Assembly (NCBI GenBank): GCA_016719885.1
Contig: JADJYF010000026.1
Coordinates: 124,001 to 188,000, forward strand
Length of the DNA: 64,000 nt
Direction of reading: 5' to 3'
Source: Pseudomonadota bacterium
Lineage (GTDB): Bacteria; Pseudomonadota; Gammaproteobacteria; Ga0077536
Under the pieces are notes generated by a model. That model made no database searches, was not told the DNA's origin, and saw only the letters and a list, made by a program, of their open reading frames with translations. A program made the position numbers and the translations under genes. The number at the start of each line of letters is the position of its first letter. Position 1 is the stretch's first letter. Of the stretch, positions 48,348 through 57,044 are shown piece after piece.

Positions 48348-49360
48348 TGCGCGCCCCCGACCCACGCCCGTGGCGCCTGTGCATCGCGCCCATGATGCAG
48401 AAGACCGACCGGCATTTCCGATACCTCGCACGCCTCATCGCGCCCCATGCGCGGCTCTATACCGAGATGCTGACGGCGCGCGCGATCCTGCGCGGCGATA
48501 CCGCCATGCTGCTGCGTCACCATGCCGACGAACAGCCGCTGGCCGTGCAACTCGGCGGCAGCGAACCGGCCGAACTGGCGGCCGCCGCGCGCCTGTGCGT
48601 GGCGGCGGGTTACCAGGAGGTCAACCTCAACTGCGGCTGTCCGAGCGATCGTGTGCAGGCCGCCGATTTCGGCGCCTGCCTGATGGCCAAGCCGCAACTG
48701 GTGTCCGATTGCGTACGTGCCCTCATCGACGCCGTGCCCGCCGGCATCACCGTCAGCGTCAAGACACGGCTCGGCATCGACGACCTATACAGCTACGAAT
48801 ACTTCTCGGATTTCGTCGGCGCGCTGCACGCCAGCGGCTGCCGCGTGTTCCACGTGCATGCGCGCAAGGCCTGGCTGTCGGGCCTGAGTCCACGCGAGAA
48901 CCGCGAGATCCCACCGCTCGAATACGCCTGGGTCTATCGCCTGCGCCGCGAATTGCCGGATGCCGTCATCGTCATCAACGGCGGCATCAGCGGCGTCGAC
49001 GAGGTCGTGCACCACGTGCACGAGGTCGACGGTGTGATGCTGGGCCGCGCGGCCTATGACAACCCCTATGGCCTGGCTGCCATCGACGCCGCGCTGTTCG
49101 GCGCCGGCGAAGCCGCGCCGCGCTCACGCGAGCAGTGTCTCGCGCGCTACCTCGATTACGTCGATACCGAACTCGCGACCGGCACCGAGCTTCATCACAT
49201 CACGCGCCACCTGCTGACGTTGTTCCAGGGCCAGCCCGGCGGCCGCCGCTGGCGACGCGCCTTGAGCGAGAATGCCCACCGCCCCGCGGCCGGGCGCGCG
49301 GTCATCGAACAGGCGCTCGCCGCGATGGCCGCCGCCGCGCCGTCGGCCGGACATGATTAG
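48344..49360 (+). CDS. dusA: tRNA-dihydrouridine(20/20a) synthase DusA
   Basis: A 338-residue FMN-dependent Dus enzyme with IAPMMQKTDRHFRYLAR, TEMLTARAILRGD, the catalytic Cys in NCGCPSDRVQ (C99), SVKTRLGIDD, HARKAWLSGLSPRENR and NGGISG. These details (YSYEYFSDFV, KAWLSGLSP) identify the DusA subgroup. It reduces U20/U20a in the tRNA D-loop. It begins within the mutH stop (ATGA; a second ATG follows at once). Confidence 0.96.
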   Translation: MMRAPDPRPWRLCIAPMMQKTDRHFRYLARLIAPHARLYTEMLTARAILRGDTAMLLRHHADEQPLAVQLGGSEPAELAAAARLCVAAGYQEVNLNCGCPSDRVQAADFGACLMAKPQLVSDCVRALIDAVPAGITVSVKTRLGIDDLYSYEYFSDFVGALHASGCRVFHVHARKAWLSGLSPRENREIPPLEYAWVYRLRRELPDAVIVINGGISGVDEVVHHVHEVDGVMLGRAAYDNPYGLAAIDAALFGAGEAAPRSREQCLARYLDYVDTELATGTELHHITRHLLTLFQGQPGGRRWRRALSENAHRPAAGRAVIEQALAAMAAAAPSAGHD

Positions 49361-49413
49361 CCTCAAGCAGGTGCGCTCCGGCGGCGGCGTAACGCTGGCT
49401 GGTAACTCTGCTG

Positions 49414-49430
49414 AGCGCATATAATGCGCT
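49414..49430 (+). promoter_or_regulatory. -10 box embedded in a 17-bp palindrome before pcm
   Basis: AGCGCAT-ATA-ATGCGCT is a perfect 7-bp inverted repeat whose centre forms TATAAT (49420-49425), about 50 bases before the methyltransferase ATG. A protein bound to the palindrome would block the -10 region directly. There is no good -35. This is the likely promoter and operator of the pcm-rhodanese-tolC unit. Confidence 0.5.
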
Positions 49431-49477
49431 GCCCGCCGCCGTCGGCTGGCGTTCGTGTCACCGTGAGCCAGCCAAAC

Positions 49478-50137
49478 ATGACTATGGATTTCGAAACCGC
49501 CCGCTTCAACATGGTCGAGCAGCAGATCAGGACGTGGGAAGTGCTCGACGCCAACGTGCTCGACGCCTGTTCGAAAGTGCATCGTGAGCGTTTCGTGCCG
49601 GAAGGCTATCGCCAGCTCGCGTTCAGTGACACCGCCATCGAACTCGGACACGGCCAGGCCATGATGCCGCCCAAGATCGAAGCGCGCCTGCTGCAGGCCC
49701 TGGACGTGCAGCGCGGCGACCGCGTGCTCGAGATCGGCACCGGCAGCGGCTACCTGACCGCCTTGCTCGCGACCCTCGCCGCGCATGTCACCAGCATCGA
49801 GATCTTCGAAGACCTGTCGGCCCGCGCCAAGCACAACCTGCGCAATGCCAACATCGGCAACGTGGCCCTGCATGTCGGTGACGCGGTCGACGGCTGGAGC
49901 ACCGCCGAGCCCTACGACGTGATCGTGGTGACCGGTTCCTCTCCCGCGCGCCGCCCGCTCATCGAACAACAACTCAGCCCCAACGGACGCATGTTCATCG
50001 TGGTCGGCAACGCACCGGTGATGGAAGCCCTGCTCATCACGCGCCTCGCCAAGGACAGCTGGTCGGTCGAGAGCCTGTTCGAAACCGAGCTGACGCCGCT
50101 CATCGGCGCGGAAAACAAGCCCGCGTTTGAATTCTGA
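49478..50137 (+). CDS. pcm: Protein-L-isoaspartate O-methyltransferase family protein
   Basis: A 219-residue class I methyltransferase with the SAM-binding LEIGTGSGYLTALLA at residues 84-98 and the N-terminal FNMVEQQIRTWEVLD found in the Pcm subgroup encoded beside tolC. The usual substrate-binding GQTISQP reads GQAMMPP, so repair activity on isoaspartate is not certain. The start is ATG 49478; GTG 49463 and ATG 49484 are alternatives. The order pcm-rhodanese-tolC, with waaA close by, is conserved in several gammaproteobacteria. Confidence 0.88.
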   Translation: MTMDFETARFNMVEQQIRTWEVLDANVLDACSKVHRERFVPEGYRQLAFSDTAIELGHGQAMMPPKIEARLLQALDVQRGDRVLEIGTGSGYLTALLATLAAHVTSIEIFEDLSARAKHNLRNANIGNVALHVGDAVDGWSTAEPYDVIVVTGSSPARRPLIEQQLSPNGRMFIVVGNAPVMEALLITRLAKDSWSVESLFETELTPLIGAENKPAFEF

Positions 50138-50147
50138 GCGCGAGCCG

Positions 50148-50462
50148 ATGCGCCAGTTGAGTGCCCAGCAGGCGGCCACGCTCCTTGCGCAAGGCCAGGC
50201 GCGCCTGCTCGACGTGCGCGAGGCGTGGGAATACGAACTGGTGCACGTCGACGGCGCGCTGCACGTGCCGATGGGCGAAATCCCCACACGCTACGCCGAA
50301 CTGCCTGCCGATGAGCCGCTCATCGTGATCTGCCACCACGGCATGCGCAGCCTGCAGGTGGCGCAGTTTCTGGCGGCCCGCGGCTTTGCCGATGTCGCCA
50401 ACCTCGACGGCGGTATCGATGCCTGGGCGGCCACGGTCGACCCGGCGCTCGCGCGTTACTGA
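50148..50462 (+). CDS. Single-domain rhodanese-like sulfurtransferase
   Basis: A 104-residue GlpE-type rhodanese with DVREAWEYELVHVDGALHVP and the active-site loop CHHGMRS (C62). It carries persulfide sulfur between partners; the physiological acceptor is unknown. ATG 50148 is chosen; an upstream TTG at 50127 would overlap the end of pcm. Located between pcm and tolC. Confidence 0.9.
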   Translation: MRQLSAQQAATLLAQGQARLLDVREAWEYELVHVDGALHVPMGEIPTRYAELPADEPLIVICHHGMRSLQVAQFLAARGFADVANLDGGIDAWAATVDPALARY

Positions 50463-50502
50463 CCTCGCAACCCTCTCTCAAGGACCGGGCTCACTGAACA
50501 TC

Positions 50503-51888
50503 ATGCCACCCTACGCCCTGCGCCACCTGCGTCCGCTGTTGTGCGCGCTGCTTGCCTGTAGCGCGCTGCCGAGCGCCGCGCACACCGATCTGCTGGGCGC
50601 GCTCGACGCCGCCGAGCAATCCGACCCGCAATATCGCCAGGCGCAGGAACAGGCGCTGTCGGTCGCCGAAGGCATCCCGCAGGCGCGTGCGCAGCTATGG
50701 CTGCCCAACATCAATTTCAGCGCCGGCATCTCGCACATTGAGCAGTCGCTGTCCGGCGGCTTCAGCATCCCGGGCAGCGACAACAGCCCGACCTACGCCA
50801 GCAAGGAATATCGCATCAACCTCTCGCAGCCGGTCTACCACCATGACCGCTACGTGCAACTGCGCCAGGCCAACAAGCGCCTGCAACAGGCGCAGTTCGA
50901 AGTCCTGGCGGCGCGACAGGACCTGATGCTGCGGGTCGCCGAGCGCTACTTCAACCAGCTCGCGGCCCATGACAGCCTGGCGTTCGCCAAGGCCGAAACG
51001 CAATCCTTGAAGAGCCAGCTCGAGCAGGCCCAGCAACGTTTCCAGGTCGGCCTCATCGCCATCACCGACGTGCAGGAAGCACAGGCCGGCCATGACCGCG
51101 CACAAGCCGCCGAAATCAGCGCCGAGAACGAAGTCGAGAACGCCAACGAGGCGCTGCGCGAAGTGACGGCCAATTACGATCTCGATCTCGCGCCGCTCGG
51201 CGAACACCTGCCGCTGGTGGTGCCGGAGCCGCTGGATATCGACCGCTGGACGACCACCGCGCTGGAACGCAATCTCGACCTGTCGGCCGCCAACATCGCC
51301 GCCGACATCGCCCACGAAGAGATCCGCCGCCAGTACGCCGGCCACTACCCCAGCCTCGACATTGTCGGCGGCCACAGTTTCAACAAGCAGGGCGGTCGCT
51401 TCGGCAATTCGTCGGTGGAACAGAACGACATCGGCGTGCAGGTCACGGTGCCGCTGTACGAAGGCGGCCAGGTGGTATCGCGCACGCGCGCCGCGGAACA
51501 CGACAGCAACGCCAGCCTCGAGCGCCTGGAACAGACCCGCCGGGCCGTGCATCGCGAAACGCGCCAAGCCTATCTCGGCGTGGTGACCAAGATCAGCTCG
51601 GTCAAGGCCTTGTCGCAGGCCGTGGTGTCGTCGCAGACCGCCCTCGAGTCGACGCGCGCCGGCTTCGAGGTCGGCACGCGCACCGCGGTCGACGTGGTCG
51701 CGGCCGAACGCAGCCTCTACCAGGCCAAGCGTGATTTCGCGCGCGCCCGCTACGACTACATCATCGAAACCCTGCGTCTCAAGAAAGCCGCCGGCAGCCT
51801 CGAACCCGACGACCTGGTGGCCGCCAACGGATGGCTGGTCGACAATGGTCCGGCCACACCCGCCGACACCGGTGCGGCGTCACCCTGA
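50503..51888 (+). CDS. tolC: TolC-family outer membrane efflux protein
   Basis: A 461-residue outer-membrane channel with a signal peptide (LLCALLACSALPSAAH) and two OEP repeats rich in coiled coil. It shows the TolC-type motifs LSQPVYHHDRYVQLRQA and, in the second half, TVPLYEGGQVVSRTRAAE and FEVGTRTAVDVVAAERSLY. It is the exit duct for type I secretion and tripartite pumps; no inner-membrane partner is adjacent. It follows the rhodanese gene by 40 bases. Confidence 0.94.
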   Translation: MPPYALRHLRPLLCALLACSALPSAAHTDLLGALDAAEQSDPQYRQAQEQALSVAEGIPQARAQLWLPNINFSAGISHIEQSLSGGFSIPGSDNSPTYASKEYRINLSQPVYHHDRYVQLRQANKRLQQAQFEVLAARQDLMLRVAERYFNQLAAHDSLAFAKAETQSLKSQLEQAQQRFQVGLIAITDVQEAQAGHDRAQAAEISAENEVENANEALREVTANYDLDLAPLGEHLPLVVPEPLDIDRWTTTALERNLDLSAANIAADIAHEEIRRQYAGHYPSLDIVGGHSFNKQGGRFGNSSVEQNDIGVQVTVPLYEGGQVVSRTRAAEHDSNASLERLEQTRRAVHRETRQAYLGVVTKISSVKALSQAVVSSQTALESTRAGFEVGTRTAVDVVAAERSLYQAKRDFARARYDYIIETLRLKKAAGSLEPDDLVAANGWLVDNGPATPADTGAASP

Positions 51889-51905
51889 GTGAAGGAGCAG
51901 CGGCG

Positions 51906-52487
51906 ATGTCAGCCCTAGAACCGCGTCCGGCCATCGCCAAGTGCGATGCCAACCAGTCGATACTGGTGGTGTGCGATCTGCAACAGCGACTCGGCGACGC
52001 CATGCCCGGCAAGGTGTTGAATCGCGTGCTGCTGAACGCAAGCCTGCTGGCGCGGGCCGCCGGCTTGCTCGATGTCCCGGTATTGCGCACCGAGCAGTAC
52101 CCGCAGGGCCTGGGCGCAACCCATGCGACGGTTGCCGAGGCTTTGCCGCCCAGCGTCCGGACGTTCACCAAGACCGCGTTCTCATGCTGCGACGGTGACG
52201 ATTTCAACGCCGCGCTCGCGACGCTGGCGCGCCGCCAGGTGGTGCTGGTCGGCATGGAAGCGCACATCTGCATCCTGCAGACCGCCTTCGACTTGCGCGC
52301 CCGCGGCCAGCAGGTGCTGGTGGTGGAAGACGCCATCTGTTCACGGCGCCTGGAGAATTATCAGAACGCGCTGGACCGTTTACGCCAGGCGGAGGTCCAG
52401 GTGGTGAGTGCCGAATCGGTGGTGTTCGAATGGCTGCGCGATGCCCGGCATCCGCACTTCAAGGCCATTCAGGGCCTGCTGCGCTGA
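51906..52487 (+). CDS. Isochorismatase-family cysteine hydrolase
   Basis: A 193-residue alpha/beta hydrolase of the YcaC/isochorismatase fold with the catalytic triad D24 (VVCDLQQRL), K89 (FTKTAFSCC) and C122 (GMEAHICILQT). The ATG at 51906 has AAGGAG about nine bases upstream. It begins 17 bases after tolC and is probably co-transcribed. YcaC-like members have no firmly known substrate. Confidence 0.9.
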   Translation: MSALEPRPAIAKCDANQSILVVCDLQQRLGDAMPGKVLNRVLLNASLLARAAGLLDVPVLRTEQYPQGLGATHATVAEALPPSVRTFTKTAFSCCDGDDFNAALATLARRQVVLVGMEAHICILQTAFDLRARGQQVLVVEDAICSRRLENYQNALDRLRQAEVQVVSAESVVFEWLRDARHPHFKAIQGLLR

Positions 52488-52504
52488 GCAGCGGCCGGGG
52501 CCTC

Positions 52505-52522
52505 GCGCCGCATGCGCGGCGC
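52505..52522. terminator. Hairpin between convergent genes
   Basis: GCGCCGC and GCGGCGC form a 7-bp GC-only stem with a 4-base loop in the 63 bases between the convergent hydrolase and glycine-zipper genes. No T-tract adjoins it on either strand, so it is only a possible bidirectional stop. Confidence 0.4.
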
Positions 52523-52550
52523 ACCTCAGGGCACGCCGCGCCGCTTGCTG

Positions 52551-53156
52551 TCAGTTGACCGTGTAATTGCGCGCCGACATGCAGGTGCCGAAAGCGCGGT
52601 TGTAATCGTTGGTCATCTGCAGACGCTGGTTGTATTCCTGCGCGGCGGCCGCCTGCTGCTGCTGGTGGTAGGGGTTGACCTGCGGCTGAGGTGGCGGCGC
52701 CGGCTTGTCGGTGGCGCGGTTGAGCGCGCCGAACAGCGTCGATGCCACCGCGCCAATCGCGGCGCCCTGCCCGGCATTGCCGGCGATTGCGCCACCCGCC
52801 GCGCCGAGCGCCGCGCCGGTCGCCGCATCCCCCATCACGCCGCTACCGGGCAGCATGCCGCCATTGCCGATGCCGAGGAAGCCGCCGCCGCGCTGCTGCG
52901 GCGCCTGCTGTTGCACCGGTTGCCCATAGGCCTGTGGCGGCGGCGCCGAGGCAATCGGCGGCGCGGTGGTGGGATCGAAACCGGTCTGCTGCACGGCCCA
53001 TTGGTGGCACTCGTAACGATCCTTGGACTGCTGTTGCTCCGATTGACCGGCCTTGGGGTAGACGAACGCGCCGCCCTGTTGGGCCTGCACGGCGGTCGCA
53101 CCGAGTGCGATTAAAGACATGGCGAGGGGGGCTCTGAAGGCTCTGGCGACGCTCAT
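52551..53156 (-). CDS. Exported glycine-zipper (YMGG-like) protein
   Basis: A 201-residue protein with a signal peptide ending AVQAQQ, the motif YECHQWAVQQTGFDP (residues about 48-62), a Gln/Pro-rich spacer and a glycine zipper (GDAATGAALGAAGGAIAG and onward) typical of YMGG-like envelope proteins. The C-terminal QRLQMTNDYNRAFGTCMSARNYTV is conserved in the family. The zipper suggests membrane insertion or oligomerisation; function is unknown. GGAG and a TATAAT box precede the ATG. Confidence 0.85.
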   Translation of the reverse strand: MSVARAFRAPLAMSLIALGATAVQAQQGGAFVYPKAGQSEQQQSKDRYECHQWAVQQTGFDPTTAPPIASAPPPQAYGQPVQQQAPQQRGGGFLGIGNGGMLPGSGVMGDAATGAALGAAGGAIAGNAGQGAAIGAVASTLFGALNRATDKPAPPPQPQVNPYHQQQQAAAAQEYNQRLQMTNDYNRAFGTCMSARNYTVN

Positions 53157-53184
53157 GGATGGCTACTCCGTTTCAATTGTCGCG

Positions 53185-53190
53185 ATTATA
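53185..53190 (-). promoter_or_regulatory. -10 box for the glycine-zipper protein gene
   Basis: A perfect TATAAT on the minus strand about 29 bases before ATG 53156, predicting a leader of roughly 20 bases. A TTGATC about 20 bases upstream is a weak -35. A 6-bp inverted repeat TCGAAT-TTC-ATTCGA lies at 53235-53249, upstream of it. Confidence 0.5.
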
Positions 53191-53281
53191 TGGCGTGGAC
53201 TCGGCACCGCGATCAAAAGTTTATGAGTCCTTGTTCGAATTTCATTCGAGCCGCGGGCGACACTGAATAGCGGTTGCAGCG

Positions 53282-54538
53282 TCACCGCGCTTGATGGGTG
53301 GTCGGCGTCGACGCGATGAGTTCGCGCACCACGCCGACGGTACGGTGGGTGGCGCCACGGTGACGGTGGACGATGTCGCGCGCGAGCCCACCTACCCGGT
53401 CGCGCTCGTTGCTGTCGCGCAGCCAGGCCAGCGCCGCCTGCGCCAGGCCCTGCGCGTCCGCCACCACTTTGAGCGCACCGGCTTCCTGCAACAGGCGCAC
53501 GATTTCCGTGAAGTTGAAGGTGTGCGGACCAACCAGTACCGGTCGCCCGAGCACCGCCGGCTCGAGCACGTTATGTCCGCCGAAAGGCAGCAGGCTGCCA
53601 CCGACAAAGGCCACATCGGCGGCCGCGTAATGACGCGGCAATTCACCCATGCTGTCCAGCAGGTAGACCTGGTCGCGATCGTCGCACTGACTGCTTTGGC
53701 TGCGCCGACGGAAACGCAGGCCGCGACTGGCGCACAATTGCGCGACTTCGTCGAAACGCTCGGGATGGCGCGGCACCAGCAGCAGCAACACGTGGGGCAG
53801 CTGCGCGGCGATGTCGGCCAGCGCATCCAGCACCAGCGCCTCTTCGCCCTCGCGGGTGCTGGCGGCCATCAGGATCGGACGATTGATGCCGAGTTCGCGG
53901 CGCACGGCGGCAGCCTGCTCGTGCACGCTGGGCGGCAGGTCGAGGTCGAATTTCAAGCTGCCGATCACCGCCAGGCGACGTGCATCGGCGCCGAGCGCGA
54001 TGAAGCGCGCGGCGTCGTCACTGGTCTGGGCGGCAATGTGATCGATGCTGCGCACGATATCGCGGCTCAAGGCCGCGACGCGTTGGTAGCCGCGCATCGA
54101 ACGCGCCGACAGCCGCGCATTGGCCAGCACGATGGGCAACCCGCGGCGATGGCACACCGCGAAGGTGTTGGGCCACAGTTCGGTCTCCATCACCAGCAGG
54201 ATGCGCGGCCGGAAATGATCGACGAAGCGCCGCACGGCGCCCGGCAGGTCGTAGGGGAAATAGGCGTGCTGCACGCTGTCGCCGAGCATGCGCGTGACGG
54301 TCTGGGCGCCGGTGGCGGTGGTGGTGGTGAGCAGGATGGAGGTGCCGTCGCACTGCTCCTGCAGTGCGCGCACCAGCGGCACCGCCGCCATCGACTCCCC
54401 CACCGATACCGCGTGGATCCAGATCGGCGCCGTGCCGCGCGCCGGCTCGCGGTAGTAGCCGAGGCGCTCGCGCCAGCGGTCCGAGGTCAGCCCGGCGCGT
54501 CGATTGCGCCAGTACAGGCGTGCCAGCAACGCCGGCAC
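53282..54538 (-). CDS. waaA: 3-deoxy-D-manno-octulosonic acid (Kdo) transferase
   Basis: A GT30 Kdo transferase of at least 418 residues with IWIHAVSVGESMAAVPLVRAL, the ETELWPN region, AQTSDDAARF, STREGEEALVLDA, VPRHPERF and GGSLLPFGGHNVLEP. It adds Kdo to lipid IVA. From GTG 54538 the protein lacks most of the usual N-terminal membrane anchor. The frame continues upstream as LRRLYTALFALLVPALL back to a CTG at 54574 that overlaps the hldD stop (CTGA), so CTG initiation is likely. The order waaA-hldD-hldE forms one minus-strand LPS-core operon. Confidence 0.94.
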   Translation of the reverse strand: MPALLARLYWRNRRAGLTSDRWRERLGYYREPARGTAPIWIHAVSVGESMAAVPLVRALQEQCDGTSILLTTTTATGAQTVTRMLGDSVQHAYFPYDLPGAVRRFVDHFRPRILLVMETELWPNTFAVCHRRGLPIVLANARLSARSMRGYQRVAALSRDIVRSIDHIAAQTSDDAARFIALGADARRLAVIGSLKFDLDLPPSVHEQAAAVRRELGINRPILMAASTREGEEALVLDALADIAAQLPHVLLLLVPRHPERFDEVAQLCASRGLRFRRRSQSSQCDDRDQVYLLDSMGELPRHYAAADVAFVGGSLLPFGGHNVLEPAVLGRPVLVGPHTFNFTEIVRLLQEAGALKVVADAQGLAQAALAWLRDSNERDRVGGLARDIVHRHRGATHRTVGVVRELIASTPTTHQAR

Positions 54539-54570
54539 CAGCAGCGCGAACAGCGCGGTGTACAGCCGTC

Positions 54571-55518
54571 TCAGGAACTCAGCCAGCTGAGATACTCCCG
54601 CACGCCGCTCGCCACGTCGCGCAGCGGCCGCCCGTAACCGGCGGCGCGCAGCCGCGTCAGATCGGCCTCGGTATACGCCTGGTAGGCGCCGACCAGGTCG
54701 GCGGGGAAATCGATGTACTCGAGTTCACCACGGCCGTGAAATGCCAGCACCGCGGCGGCGACCGCGTTGAACGGTTCGGCGCGTCCCGTTCCGCAGTTGT
54801 AGATGCCCGAGTCGGCGCGCGACCGCGAACCCAGCCACAGCGTGATGTCGACCACGTCATCGACGTGCACGAAATCGCGCCGCTGTTCGCCCGGGCCATA
54901 GCCATGGGAAGCGCCGAACAGGCGCACGCGACCATCGCGCTCCATCTGTTGATGCAGGTGCAAAGCGACGCTGGCCATGCGGCCCTTGTGCTGCTCGCGC
55001 GGACCGTACACGTTGAAGTAGCGCAGTCCCGCCACCAGGCTTTCGACGCGCGGCAGGCGCTGACGAACGTACTGATCGAAAGCGAGCTTGGAATAACCGT
55101 AGACGTTGAGCGGATGCTCGTAGGCGGGCTCTTCACAAAAGCGTGTGCCCTTGCCATACACCGCCGCGCTGGAGGCGTACACCAGCGGAATGCGCCGCGC
55201 GGTGCAATATTCGAACAGCGCGCGCGAGTAGCTGAAATTGTTCTCCATCATCATGCGTCCGTCCCAGTTGGTGGTGTCGGAACACGCACCCAGGTGATAG
55301 ACGCACTCGATGTCGAGGTGCTGGCCGCCGTCGGCACGCATCAGCGCCAACCACTCGTCGCGATCGAAATAGTCGGCGATGCGCGCGGCGGCGAGATTGG
55401 CGCACTTGTGCCCGTCGCTGAACTCCTCCACCAGCACGATATCCTCGCGCCCGCGGGCATTGAGAGCGTGCACGAGGTTGCTGCCGATGAAGCCGGCGCC
55501 GCCGGTGACGACGATCAC
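54571..55518 (-). CDS. hldD: ADP-L-glycero-D-manno-heptose 6-epimerase
   Basis: A 315-residue SDR with the NADP-binding TGGAGFIGSNLVHAL at the N-terminus, YASSAAVYG and the YGYSKLAFDQY catalytic Tyr/Lys. YNCGTGRAEPFN and the C-terminal region LTRLRAAGYGRPLRDVASGV are typical of HldD. It performs the last step of heptose precursor synthesis. GTG 55518 overlaps the hldE stop (GTGA). Confidence 0.96.
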   Translation of the reverse strand: MIVVTGGAGFIGSNLVHALNARGREDIVLVEEFSDGHKCANLAAARIADYFDRDEWLALMRADGGQHLDIECVYHLGACSDTTNWDGRMMMENNFSYSRALFEYCTARRIPLVYASSAAVYGKGTRFCEEPAYEHPLNVYGYSKLAFDQYVRQRLPRVESLVAGLRYFNVYGPREQHKGRMASVALHLHQQMERDGRVRLFGASHGYGPGEQRRDFVHVDDVVDITLWLGSRSRADSGIYNCGTGRAEPFNAVAAAVLAFHGRGELEYIDFPADLVGAYQAYTEADLTRLRAAGYGRPLRDVASGVREYLSWLSS

Positions 55519-56951
55519 GACGCGATCTCCGGGCCGGTGATGCGCTCGACCAGGGCGGTGGTGGAAAAGCCGTCATGGAAGGCGACAGTGGTGACGCGGC
55601 CGCCGGCCGCCGTCACTTCGGCGGCGCCGGCGATGGCGTCGACTGCGTAGTCGCCGCCCTTGACCAGCACGTCGGGCAGCACCCGCGCAATGAGCTCGCG
55701 TGGCGTCTCGCCCGAAAACGGCACCACCCAGTCCACCACGTCCAGCGCGCTCAGCACGCACATGCGCGATGCGAGCGGATTGAGCGGCCGTGTCGTGCCC
55801 TTGAGCGCCGCCACCGAGGCATCGTCGTTGACCGCCACCGCCAGGCGCGTGCCCAGCGCTTTCGCTTCGCGCAGGTAGCGCACATGGCCTTCGTGCAGGA
55901 TGTCGAAGCAGCCATTGGTCATCACCACGATTTCACCGCGGCGCCGAGCTTGCGCGCGCTCTTCGAGCAATTCGTCGAGCGTCAGCACGCCACGACGCAC
56001 GCTATCGCGCGCGGTCAGGGCGACATCCAACTCTTCGATACTGACGTTGGCGGCGCCGAACTTGCCGACCACCACGCCGGCGGCGACGTTGGCGAGCGCC
56101 ACCGCGTTCGCGAGATCGTGTCCGGCGGCGAGCGCCACGGCGGTCACGGCACACACCGTGTCGCCGGCGCCGGTGACATCGAACACATCGCGCGAACGTG
56201 CTTCGAGGTGCAGCGCGGCGTGGCCAGGCCGCACCAGTGACATGCCGGCCTCACCGCGCGTGACGAGGATGGCTTCGAAGTCGAAGCGCTGGCACAAGGC
56301 CTCGGCCTTGCGCACCAGGTCCGCGTCGTCGGCGCAGGCGCCGACCACGGCTTCGAACTCGTGCAAATTCGGCGTGACGAGACTCGCTCCCGCGTAGCGC
56401 GAGAAATCGACGCCCTTGGGATCGACGATGACACGTTTACCCGCGGCCCGGGCGCCCGCGATCACCTGTTCGACGCGCGACGTGGCGCCCTTGGCGTAAT
56501 CGGACACTACCACCACGTTGCAGCGCTCGAGGTGCGCCTTGACCAGCGCCGCGACCTCATCGCCGAGATCCGGCGGCGCCGGACGTTCGAAATCGAGGCG
56601 CACCAACTGCTGGTGCTGACTGACGACCCGCAGCTTGACCACCGTTTCGTGGCCGGCGCGGGCCGCGAATATGGGTTCGACCGCGGCCTCACGACACAGC
56701 GCCTTGAGTCGCTCGCCGGCGGCGTCCTCTCCGGCGATACCGACCAGCAGCACTTCCGCCTCCAGGGCGGCGGCATTGGCCGCGACATTGGCCGCACCGC
56801 CGACGCGCTCCTCGATGCCATCCACCAGCACCACCGGCACTGGCGCCTCGGGCGAGATGCGGCGCGTGGCGCCATACCAGTAGCGGTCGAGCAGCAGGTC
56901 GCCGACCACCATCACGCGCGCGCCTCGCATGAGGCTCAATCTTGGATCCAT
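55515..56951 (-). CDS. hldE: Bifunctional heptose 7-phosphate kinase / heptose 1-phosphate adenylyltransferase
   Basis: A 478-residue fusion of a PfkB-type kinase (MVVGDLLLDRYWYG, ERVGGAANVAANAAAL, DVTGAGDTVCAVTAVAL) and a cytidylyltransferase-like domain from about residue 343 (TNGCFDILHEGHVRYL with HEGH). It phosphorylates and then adenylylates D,D-heptose. ATG 56951 (MDPRLSLMRGARVMVVGD) is chosen over codons further upstream that lack homology. First gene of the waaA operon, divergent from the DUF3108 gene. Confidence 0.96.
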   Translation of the reverse strand: MDPRLSLMRGARVMVVGDLLLDRYWYGATRRISPEAPVPVVLVDGIEERVGGAANVAANAAALEAEVLLVGIAGEDAAGERLKALCREAAVEPIFAARAGHETVVKLRVVSQHQQLVRLDFERPAPPDLGDEVAALVKAHLERCNVVVVSDYAKGATSRVEQVIAGARAAGKRVIVDPKGVDFSRYAGASLVTPNLHEFEAVVGACADDADLVRKAEALCQRFDFEAILVTRGEAGMSLVRPGHAALHLEARSRDVFDVTGAGDTVCAVTAVALAAGHDLANAVALANVAAGVVVGKFGAANVSIEELDVALTARDSVRRGVLTLDELLEERAQARRRGEIVVMTNGCFDILHEGHVRYLREAKALGTRLAVAVNDDASVAALKGTTRPLNPLASRMCVLSALDVVDWVVPFSGETPRELIARVLPDVLVKGGDYAVDAIAGAAEVTAAGGRVTTVAFHDGFSTTALVERITGPEIAS

Positions 56952-57044
56952 CGTCTCGTTCGCCAACCCGCTCTCGATAGCCGCAGCCGCTACCCGCAGG
57001 GGCGCGGCGCTTGTGTTTTGACGGCCGGATCCTACCATAAGGCC

